Notes under the pieces: generated by a model
Seen by the model: the letters and a program-made list of their open reading frames with translations, nothing else
Database searches by the model: none
What the model was told of the DNA's origin: nothing
Shown here: positions 5,564 through 12,029 of the stretch, piece after piece
Layout of the letters: every line of letters starts with the position of its first letter
Numbering within the stretch: the first letter of the stretch is position 1
Translations under genes and position numbers: made by a program
From: Hyphomicrobium_A sp964620915
Lineage (GTDB): Bacteria; Pseudomonadota; Alphaproteobacteria; Rhizobiales; Hyphomicrobiaceae
Assembly (NCBI GenBank): GCA_964620915.1
Contig: CAZUKP010000080.1
Location: 1-12,029, forward strand
Direction: 5' to 3'
DNA length: 12,029 nt

Positions 5564-8500
5564 TGAGAGCTGCTCTCCTTGCTCCGCTTTTCGAGAGCAT
5601 CGCGCAGCGCTCCCAGCGCTGCAAAGGGGGAGTCGTCTTTAAGGCCACCGCCCTTCTTGCCAGGCGGCGCAGCCGATACGACCTCAGGAGTTTTCCGCTC
5701 GCCCCCCTTCGGACGCCGTGAACGCGCGTCGCGGCCACGATTGTTGCGGTCCTTCGGGCGATCTCCGCTTCGTGGTTTCGACTTGCGCGCTTCTTGAGAC
5801 CCGCGGTTCGCTGTCTCCGTCGAACCTGGCGCCGCGTCCGGCTTGCGTTCACCCTTGTTGCGAGACTGGCTTGCCGTCTCCTTTCGACGCTCGCCGCGCT
5901 GATGACGGCGCGGGCGCCAAATCTCAATGAACTTTTGAGTCTCCTCCGTGGCCTTCGCCTCCCCGCACACTGACTCCTCCGGCGATCCGGCAGAGACTGC
6001 GGCTGCGGCTTCATCGGGTGTATTTGTGCTCTCTTCAGATGAACCAGCCGGCCCTTCTGCAGGGGCCTCTGGTGCAGCAGCAGTTTCGCTGGCCCGATCG
6101 CGCTCCGCAGACGTCTCAGCGGTCGCTGCATCTTCATTGATCGGGCGGCGTTCCAGTTTGAAGCCCAAGGCCTTGAGAACACCGCTCAGCTCGTCCGGAG
6201 AGCACCCCAAGATCGACATCATCTCGGGTGTCGCTGTAAAGGCGCCGTCACCAGTTGCCCCATTTGGCTGCTCGCCGGAATTTTCGGCACTGGCACGCCA
6301 GGCGAGTAGTGGTCTTATGAGATCGGCAAGCCGCTCAAGTATATCAAGACGCACCACCCGCGGCCCGCAGCTATAATATCCATAGGCGCGGTAGAAGGCC
6401 TCAGGCGTAGCAGGGTCGGCAACAATCGACGTCAAGCCAGCACGCGGCGCTTCCGGCAACGCATCGAGAGACAGCCCATTCGCCGAGCCATGCTTCAACA
6501 GCCACAACGTTTGGCACAATTCCGCAGGCGCCGGCTTCAACAGAATCGGAAAGTAGATATTAAAGGCGCCGAAGCGGACCCCATACTTCCGCAGCTGCGC
6601 TCTGGCGGTTTGATCAAGAGATTTGATCTCGTCAGCAACAGTCTCACGTTTGAGGGCACCAAAGTTCTCCCGAAGCCGGAAGGCAATACCGCGTGCCAGG
6701 CCTGATATATCCTCCGCACTGCCAATCTCGACAAGCGGCTTGAGCTTCTCGGTAATGGTCAGTGACAACCAAGTCTCCAAACGCGCCTGAACTTTTTCTC
6801 TGTCCGGTGCGGAAAGATGCTCATCCGCCATAAGTTCAATCGAAGGCTTCAGAGGATCTTCGCTCGCCGTAACGTGAGCAATCTCCTGGTCCTTCCACAG
6901 AATCTGGCCTGAACGCATCAAACGGAAGGCATCGGGCTGCGCGGCAGCGACACGGCGCACGCGCATAGACAGTTCACGCGACAACACCTGGGCGGCTGCG
7001 CTCCGCGCCGCTTTGCCGTGGATGCCCTCGCCACCTGCATCCGGGGTAAAGCGGAATCCCTGCAATCGGCCGACGTAGTGGTTCTCGACTTGGATTGCTC
7101 CGTCCTCGGCAATCTCCGCCTTAAGCTCGTCCTTGTCACGCATACCCTTCATGAGCGCACTCGTGCGAAGATCGACAAAACGTTGCGTCAGGCACTCGTG
7201 CAATGCATCCGAAAGCTTGTCTTCGATTTCTCTTGCACGTCCCTGCCAGTGCTCGGGATCTTTGAGCCAATCGGCGCGATTGGACACGAATGTCCAAGTC
7301 CTGATGTGCGCAATCCTGTTGGCGAGTGTATCGATGTCCCCGTCGGTGCGATCAGCAAACGCAACCTGCTTCGCAAACCAATCTTCGGGAATGCGCTCTT
7401 CAGGGCTCATCAAAAACTTGAACAGCGTGCCCACGAGTTCGGCGTGGTTCTGACCCGAAATTTTCCGGTAATCGGGAACCTGACAGACATCCCAGAGCTT
7501 GGCGACGGCCGCCGGTGCGCCGACCGCGTCTATAACCTCCCGGTCCGAGGATACGGTCTCGAGCGCGAGCGTGTCGTCCGCCATGCGTGCCCGGGTCAGA
7601 CGCTGCTCGGCCGGCATGGCACGCAGCGACTCTCTCAGATCCGCCAAAGACGAAAAGACGAGATTTCGATTGCGCCAGTGCAGCACTCTCACGTTCTCAA
7701 AGTTGTGCGTCTCCAGGCGCTCGATTGTGTCAGCGTCTAACGGTTCGGCAGATCCTGTCACGCCAAACGTGCCATCGTTCATATGACGGCCCGCACGCCC
7801 AGCAATTTGGGCAAGCTCGGCGGGTGTTAGATTGCGGTGTTTCTGACCATCGAATTTGCGCGTTGCCGAGAAGGCAACGTGATCGACGTCCAGATTTAGA
7901 CCCATGCCGATCGCGTCTGTCGCAACAAGAAAGTCAACGTCACCGGACTGATAGAGCTCCACCTGAGCGTTGCGTGTTCGCGGCGAAAGTGCACCCAAAA
8001 CAACGGCTGCGCCGCCACGCTGGCGACGCATCAACTCGGCGTTTGTATAAACGTCCGCAGCCGAGAAGGCGACGATCGCCGTGCGTTGAGGCAGGCGCGT
8101 GATCTTCTTCTGGCCTGAGTAGGTGAGCTTCGACAAGCGCGGGCGGGAGATGAAGTTGGCCCCGGGAATGAGGTCATTGATGACATCGCGCATTGTTTGC
8201 GCGCCCAACAGCAGCGTCTCTGACCGCCCTCGAGAGTGCAGCAAACGATCGGTGAAGACATGACCGCGCTCGGGATCGGCGGCGAGCTGGACCTCGTCGA
8301 TTGCCAGAAAATCGACATCAACGTCGCGCGGCATCGCCTCCACGGTGCAGACCCAATAGCGCGCGCGTTCCGGCTTGATTTTCTCCTCACCGGTAATCAG
8401 GGCGACGTTGGCCGCGCCCACGCGAGCGGCGACCTTGTCGTACACCTCACGCGCGAGCAGCCGCAGCGGCAATCCTATCATGCCACTTTCGTGGCCGATC

Positions 8501-8592
8501 ATGCGCTCGATTGCTAAGTGCGTCTTACCGGTATTGGTGGGCCCGAGAACCGCCGTAACATGGCGGATGCGTGTCTCGAGGTCGCTGCCCAT
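5560..8592 (-). CDS. Suv3-like superfamily 2 RNA helicase with long C-terminal tail
   Basis: This 1010-residue protein resembles the mitochondrial RNA helicase Suv3, which works in RNA turnover. Visible helicase motifs are Walker A GPTNTGKT (17-24), LITGEEK (65-71) and motif II DEVQ (99-102). LLLGAQTM follows at 127-134, motif V ATDAIGMGLNL at 224-234 and motif VI QIAGRAGR at 262-269. DEVQ in place of DEAD, together with QIAGRAGR, is typical of the Suv3/Ski2-like groups. The helicase core is followed by a helical region to about residue 760. The last 200 residues or so are low-complexity, first Ala/Glu/Ser-rich and acidic, then strongly Arg/Lys-rich. This suggests a disordered RNA- or protein-binding arm. 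ATG 8592 starts only 16 residues before Walker A, as expected, and has GAGGAG ten bases upstream. The gene heads a unit with the S4 gene. The alphaproteobacterial homologues are usually annotated only as helicases; the substrate is unknown. Confidence 0.93.
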   Translation of the reverse strand: MGSDLETRIRHVTAVLGPTNTGKTHLAIERMIGHESGMIGLPLRLLAREVYDKVAARVGAANVALITGEEKIKPERARYWVCTVEAMPRDVDVDFLAIDEVQLAADPERGHVFTDRLLHSRGRSETLLLGAQTMRDVINDLIPGANFISRPRLSKLTYSGQKKITRLPQRTAIVAFSAADVYTNAELMRRQRGGAAVVLGALSPRTRNAQVELYQSGDVDFLVATDAIGMGLNLDVDHVAFSATRKFDGQKHRNLTPAELAQIAGRAGRHMNDGTFGVTGSAEPLDADTIERLETHNFENVRVLHWRNRNLVFSSLADLRESLRAMPAEQRLTRARMADDTLALETVSSDREVIDAVGAPAAVAKLWDVCQVPDYRKISGQNHAELVGTLFKFLMSPEERIPEDWFAKQVAFADRTDGDIDTLANRIAHIRTWTFVSNRADWLKDPEHWQGRAREIEDKLSDALHECLTQRFVDLRTSALMKGMRDKDELKAEIAEDGAIQVENHYVGRLQGFRFTPDAGGEGIHGKAARSAAAQVLSRELSMRVRRVAAAQPDAFRLMRSGQILWKDQEIAHVTASEDPLKPSIELMADEHLSAPDREKVQARLETWLSLTITEKLKPLVEIGSAEDISGLARGIAFRLRENFGALKRETVADEIKSLDQTARAQLRKYGVRFGAFNIYFPILLKPAPAELCQTLWLLKHGSANGLSLDALPEAPRAGLTSIVADPATPEAFYRAYGYYSCGPRVVRLDILERLADLIRPLLAWRASAENSGEQPNGATGDGAFTATPEMMSILGCSPDELSGVLKALGFKLERRPINEDAATAETSAERDRASETAAAPEAPAEGPAGSSEESTNTPDEAAAAVSAGSPEESVCGEAKATEETQKFIEIWRPRRHQRGERRKETASQSRNKGERKPDAAPGSTETANRGSQEARKSKPRSGDRPKDRNNRGRDARSRRPKGGERKTPEVVSAAPPGKKGGGLKDDSPFAALGALRDALEKRSKESSSQ

Positions 8593-8784
8593 CTACGAAG
8601 GACTCCTCATCTCACTGGCGTGTTGCCATTGCAGAGCTTTGACCGAATATCAAGGGTTTTTCGGTGTTTTTGCGATGTGCGCCGCGCGCGAGGGCTGCCA
8701 TCATCCCGCGCATGCGTGACCGGCACTATCGCTCAATCCTTTGGGTGAACAAATTCCCAAGCCCCGCCTTTTCGTCGGTTCAGC

Positions 8785-9645
8785 TCAGTCTTTAAGCGCG
8801 ATCCGTTTCCGGTTCGGCATCTCAATGTCAATCCGCTTACTCTTCAGAACGGCGGACCCCACGATGGTGGGCACGGTTACCATATAGGGAACCACAATGT
8901 TGGCGCTCGGTATAGAGCGAAGAATGACTTCAATCTGACCGTCAATCACCGGGTGGGACTTGCCGTCACTCTCCTTGTGACCCGAGATCGGGACATAGCG
9001 CACGAAACAGACGTGCAAGTCAGGACGCTTGGACGACTTGCGCGCGGGCGTGAAGATCAGGTCGAAGCGTGCCTTGCCGTCGTAAATTGCGAGTTTGCGG
9101 TCGCACGGGTTGCTCAAATTGCCAAGCGAGAGCGCCATAACGCCGCTCAAGGGGTCCAGCACGTTCTGGAGCTGCGCCTTCGTAACCGGGATTGCGCGCT
9201 TCGACACGGGATCGGGCGGCACAAACTTAACGCTCTCAACACCAGCGTTCTTGAAGCCCATCTTCAGACGCCTGGCCTTTTTCTTCCCGATTAGGGGATC
9301 CTGCTTGTAGCGAAAGGTGTATTGATCCGGCCGAATCCCACCTGCAGCCAATGTGCCCGAACTCTTCATCGTGCCGAAATAGTCGAACACGGCAGTGTCG
9401 ATCTTGGCGTTCGCTTTCAGTTCGTATTCGCCGTCTTTAAGCTCGGAGCGAAATTGAAAGCCGCCGATCTTGCCGAGCGCACTGAACTGGATTTGGTATT
9501 TCGCCACCACTCGTTCCGGCAGATCCTGAGATTGCGCCAGAGCGGCGGGACCGATAGCCGAGGTGGCGAAACAGAGCAGAAGGAGAAACGACGCGAACAC
9601 CGCGGCCAAACCGCCGATGGCTCTACGCGGAAACGGATCCTTCAT
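8785..9645 (-). CDS. Exported DUF3108 family protein
   Basis: This 286-residue protein has a clear Sec signal peptide: basic PRR near residues 6-8, a hydrophobic core at about 10-34, and ALA|Q with cleavage near residue 37. The mature part has the DUF3108 pattern, with alternating beta strands such as VVAKYQIQFSALGKIGGFQF and a long region ending in VPTIVGSAVLKSKRIDIEM. The family is periplasmic or outer-membrane associated and predicted to be beta-rich; no biochemical role is established that I know of. Two cysteines (in NPCDRKL and HVCFVRYV) may form a disulfide. It is transcribed in the same direction as the helicase with a 192-base gap, so cotranscription is uncertain, and it is divergent from rpmB. 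Confidence 0.85.
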   Translation of the reverse strand: MKDPFPRRAIGGLAAVFASFLLLLCFATSAIGPAALAQSQDLPERVVAKYQIQFSALGKIGGFQFRSELKDGEYELKANAKIDTAVFDYFGTMKSSGTLAAGGIRPDQYTFRYKQDPLIGKKKARRLKMGFKNAGVESVKFVPPDPVSKRAIPVTKAQLQNVLDPLSGVMALSLGNLSNPCDRKLAIYDGKARFDLIFTPARKSSKRPDLHVCFVRYVPISGHKESDGKSHPVIDGQIEVILRSIPSANIVVPYMVTVPTIVGSAVLKSKRIDIEMPNRKRIALKD

Positions 9646-9923
9646 GACGTGCTAAGCCCCCAAGACGCGGCCCTAATAGCCTCGCGGTAGTGGCGTTTTA
9701 CGTCAAATCTGTGGCCCAGACCACCGAATAGGCAGTGTTCGGACCGGCTCTCCGACGCCTACGGCACAAGTCCTGGTCGCCCGCCACCTTGACGCTGGTG
9801 GGGTCGTCGGGCATAGACAGCGCCACGCACCCTGCCGGGCCTACCGCGCGGGAGCAATTTCAATTCGAATATGCCGCTAGAATGCGGGCCGCGCCAATGG
9901 AGCAGCGGCAAGGGAGCTTGACT
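9646..9923. promoter_or_regulatory. Divergent control region between DUF3108 gene and rpmB
   Basis: This 278-base region must hold the rpmB promoter and probably that of the DUF3108 gene. On the plus strand the best rpmB candidate is TTGACG at 9789-9794, with CATAGA 17 bases later at 9812-9817. A TAGAAT at 9878-9883 is another possible -10 element but lacks a good -35. An open frame extends upstream of rpmB from 9735, but it does not look like protein and is not part of L28. Confidence 0.35.
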
Positions 9924-10223
9924 ATGACGAGGCGCTGCGAGCTGACCGGCAAGCTGCCCCTTTCCGGGCATTTGAGGAGCCACGCCGAGAACATATCGAA
10001 GCGTAAGTTCCGTCCCAATCTCTGCGACGTGACTCTATTGAGCGACGCTCTCGGCCGGAAGGTGAGGCTACGCGTCAGCGCGCATGCGCTGAAGTCGGTG
10101 GAGCATCGCGGCGGATTGGATGCGTTTCTCCTCAAGGCTTCCGACGAGGAGCTTTCCGATCGCTGTCTGAAGCTCAAGCGAGAGCTGAAGAAAACCATCA
10201 ACGCGCCGGCTGCGGCCGCTTAA
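9924..10223 (+). CDS. rpmB: 50S ribosomal protein L28
   Basis: This is a structural protein of the large ribosomal subunit, 99 residues long, which fits the roughly 95-102 residues of alphaproteobacterial L28. The N-terminus MTRRCELTGK and the block LLSDALGRKVRLRVSAHALK followed by SVEHRGGLDAFLLKA are diagnostic. It lacks the paired CxxC motifs of zinc-binding L28 forms, having only single cysteines. ATG 9924 was chosen because it gives the conserved N-terminus and has AGGGAG seven bases upstream. A longer in-frame start at 9735 would add a non-homologous leader. The gene stands alone on its strand, converging with the phytase-like gene across a 60-base gap. Confidence 0.97.
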   Translation: MTRRCELTGKLPLSGHLRSHAENISKRKFRPNLCDVTLLSDALGRKVRLRVSAHALKSVEHRGGLDAFLLKASDEELSDRCLKLKRELKKTINAPAAAA

Positions 10224-10283
10224 GGCTGCCAACCCACAAGCACCATTACCTTACCGGGGCTGGGAGAACATCCGCGCCTGCGC

Positions 10284-11369
10284 CTAGTGCTGTGCGCCCG
10301 CGCTCGCAAGATCGACGCCGTCGAGGCTGAATTGCAGCAAGACGGTGCGCTGCAGGAACCGATTGAAATTGTCGTCCGAAATCAAAGTCACCACGATCTT
10401 GCCACTGGCGTCCTTGTGCGCAGCGAGCCCTTCCATGTTGTCGATCTCCTGGGCCATCGTGGCGTCAAGGAGCACCTCTCCGCGCATGCGCGCACCAGGA
10501 CGCAGCTCATCTTGTCGGATGAGGCGGAGCCGCGCTTTCACGCCTTCATCACGGCGGTAGCGGCGTTCAAGGACAAGTAGGCTTCCGTCTGACAGCGGCT
10601 CGATGTCCGTCACGTCATAGTCGCCGCCGGTGGCAATCTCGACCTCTTGCGGACGACCCTTTACCCACAACCACCCAACGGGGTTGCCCGCGCGCGAACG
10701 CAACCGCTCTGGAAAGGCGACAAGGGAGCCCTTATAGGGGCCGCCTCGGAGCACCGAAACGGCTTCCACTCCTTTGTTGGAGCGCATTTTCTTGGCCGCC
10801 GCCGGCAAGCTCAAGTAGCGAGCAGGGGGCGCCACACCATCTGGACCGATTGCAAATCGGCCAATGCGATGATTGCGCTCAAACGCGATCAAGAGCTCAC
10901 CGTCCATCAGGGTCCCGTTGACGAGGGCCACGGCCTCAGCGTCACGATCGCGATCCCGGCTTAGCGCCTCTCCTGCACGCGTTCGCAGCGGGCCTATCCG
11001 AGCCGCAGCCAGGCCGACCGGTTGGTCTCCGTCATAAACAATGTCAGCCCGCATCCATGTGCCCGCATCCGAGACGGCGAGGATGCGCTTTCCATCGGCA
11101 TCGACCGCCAAACCTGACCAGCCCCCAAAATGCGGTGACCTGGAATTCAAAACGAGACCGCCACGCCACGTCAGTTTTCCGAACCGGCGTCTGTGAGAGT
11201 CTCCTCGATCAAAGGAGGTAATTGGACGCGCCGTAACCGTAATGTCGTCGACCGTCGTCGCATTGGAGAAGGGCTTTGCCTGCGCGAGTGCAAGTCCGCC
11301 GGCTATAGCGAGCACCGTACAAACCGACGCGGCAAGTATCCGCCGGAGCAGAATAGCTTTCACCGTCAA
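10284..11369 (-). CDS. Exported esterase-like activity of phytase family protein
   Basis: The 361-residue product has a signal peptide (hydrophobic at about residues 11-29, likely cleavage at ALAQA near 29-31). It is followed by a phytase-like beta-propeller domain at about residues 70-350. Recognisable blocks are GGWSGLAVDADGKRILAVSD, DAEAVAL, NKGVEAVSVL, TDIEPLSDGSLLVLERRY, and DNMEGLAAHKD followed by LISDDNFNRFLQRTVLLQF. The family (esterase-like activity of phytase, PF13449) is named from similarity; substrates in these bacteria are not established. The protein probably acts in the periplasm. No ATG is available at the N-terminus. The frame begins at TTG 11369, which overlaps the cobT stop by four bases (TTGA). 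GTG 11363 is the alternative, with GGAAAG ten bases upstream. Overlap points to translational coupling with cobT. Confidence 0.87.
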   Translation of the reverse strand: MTVKAILLRRILAASVCTVLAIAGGLALAQAKPFSNATTVDDITVTARPITSFDRGDSHRRRFGKLTWRGGLVLNSRSPHFGGWSGLAVDADGKRILAVSDAGTWMRADIVYDGDQPVGLAAARIGPLRTRAGEALSRDRDRDAEAVALVNGTLMDGELLIAFERNHRIGRFAIGPDGVAPPARYLSLPAAAKKMRSNKGVEAVSVLRGGPYKGSLVAFPERLRSRAGNPVGWLWVKGRPQEVEIATGGDYDVTDIEPLSDGSLLVLERRYRRDEGVKARLRLIRQDELRPGARMRGEVLLDATMAQEIDNMEGLAAHKDASGKIVVTLISDDNFNRFLQRTVLLQFSLDGVDLASAGAQH

Positions 11370-12029
11370 TGTACTTTCCGCCGGCGAAAGTTGGCACGCG
11401 GCCGGCCTGTGGGGGCCTCCTCCTCGAACAGCTCGACCAGCTTATCGGTCATGGCCCCGGCAAGCTCGCTCGGATCGGTGATGGTCACTGCCCGATGGTA
11501 ATAACGCGTCACATCGTGCCCAATGCCAATCGCAATCAGCTCAACGGGCGAGTGCGTCTCGATCTCATTGATAACTTGGCGCAAATGATGCTCCAGGTAG
11601 CTGCCCGAATTAACAGAAAGCGTCGAGTCGTCGACTGGCGCTCCATCTGAGATCATCATGAGAATGCGGCGCTGCTCGGACCGTGCCAACAAGCGGCGGT
11701 GGGCCCAGGCCAGCGCTTCGCCGTCGATATTCTCCTTCAACAGACCTTCACGCATCATGAGAGCAAGTGAGCGTTTTGCGCGCCGCCACGGCATGTCCGC
11801 GGTCTTGTAGATGATGTGGCGCAGGTCGTTGAGACGCCCAGGGCCCTGCGGCTTGCCCGAAGTGAGCCATTGTTCGCGCGATTGTCCGCCCTTCCATGCC
11901 CGCGTGGTAAAGCCCAAGATCTCAACCTTGACGCCGCAGCGCTCAAGCGTGCGCGCGAGAATATCGGCGCAGCAAGCCGCGACCATGATTGGGCGACCGC
12001 GCATAGAGCCTGAATTATCAAGCAGCAGA
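11366..12029 (-). CDS. cobT: Cobaltochelatase subunit CobT, C-terminal part
   Basis: CobT is, with CobN and CobS, a subunit of the ATP-dependent cobaltochelatase that inserts cobalt into hydrogenobyrinic acid a,c-diamide in the aerobic cobalamin pathway. About 220 residues are visible and the N-terminal two thirds lie beyond the right edge. The frame is open to the edge and enters with LLLDNSGSM, the DxSGS metal-site (MIDAS) motif of the von Willebrand A domain. MMISDGAPVDDS and VELIAIGIGHDVTRYY follow, both typical of CobT. The chain ends in a basic RRRK tail. The full protein is normally about 600-640 residues. The stop TGA at 11366-11368 overlaps the start of the phytase-like gene. The ATG at 12004 is internal, not the true start. 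Confidence 0.93.
   Translation of the reverse strand, partial: LLLDNSGSMRGRPIMVAACCADILARTLERCGVKVEILGFTTRAWKGGQSREQWLTSGKPQGPGRLNDLRHIIYKTADMPWRRAKRSLALMMREGLLKENIDGEALAWAHRRLLARSEQRRILMMISDGAPVDDSTLSVNSGSYLEHHLRQVINEIETHSPVELIAIGIGHDVTRYYHRAVTITDPSELAGAMTDKLVELFEEEAPTGRPRANFRRRKVH

Noticed and set aside
5391..6182. Arg-rich 263-codon minus-strand frame
   Set aside because: It lies out of frame across the helicase C-terminal tail and the S4 start. Its composition is an artefact of GC-rich low-complexity coding sequence.
7018..7740. 240-codon plus-strand frame
   Set aside because: It is antisense to the clearly homologous helicase frame and has no family resemblance.
8642..8671. ACCGAA/TTCGGT stem followed by a T-run on the plus strand
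   Set aside because: No plus-strand gene lies upstream to be terminated. The stem is six pairs with a twelve-base loop, in the leader of the minus-strand helicase gene.
9735..9923. N-terminal extension of L28
   Set aside because: ATG 9924 with AGGGAG gives the conserved L28 N-terminus and normal length. The extension has no similarity to the family.
1..12029. CRISPR arrays, insertion sequences, integrase or phage genes, tRNA or rRNA
   Set aside because: I looked for them by eye on both strands and found no direct-repeat spacing, transposase motif, terminal inverted repeats or RNA gene core.

Overview
The window looks like a piece of an alphaproteobacterial chromosome, most likely from the Hyphomicrobiales (Hyphomicrobium/Filomicrobium-like or Bradyrhizobium-like). 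The grounds are high GC content, a CarD-family regulator, 7Fe ferredoxin and L28 typical of that group, a Suv3-type helicase, a DUF3108 protein and an aerobic-type CobT. The lineage is inferred from recalled protein families, not from a database search.

Layout. (1) The first 333 bases hold no gene I can support, only a plausible promoter. (2) Two plus-strand genes follow. The first (334-2064) encodes a haemolysin-type (RTX) calcium-binding protein. A good intrinsic terminator follows it, then an exported thermonuclease-like protein (about 2201-3199) whose classical nuclease active site is altered. (3) A minus-strand block is transcribed from right to left. It runs from a DUF3108 exported protein (8785-9645) to a 1010-residue Suv3-like RNA helicase, a translationally coupled S4-domain RNA-binding protein, a 7Fe ferredoxin (fdxA) and a CarD-type RNA polymerase-binding regulator with a long histone-H1-like N-terminal tail. 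(4) rpmB (ribosomal protein L28) is on the plus strand, divergent from the DUF3108 gene. (5) On the minus strand at the right edge, the C-terminal part of cobT (cobaltochelatase, cobalamin synthesis) overlaps by four bases a gene for an exported phytase-like esterase family protein.

Most of the window is core housekeeping content: ribosome, RNA handling, transcription initiation control, electron transfer and cobalamin synthesis. The left 3.2 kb, with a secreted-type RTX protein and a nuclease-fold exported protein, is more accessory in character. I see no tRNA, rRNA, CRISPR array, insertion sequence, phage gene or toxin-antitoxin pair, and no convincing undescribed multi-gene system. The features most worth a second look are the CarD tail with its triplicated 9-base alanine repeat, the substituted active site of the nuclease, and the N-terminal domain of the RTX protein.
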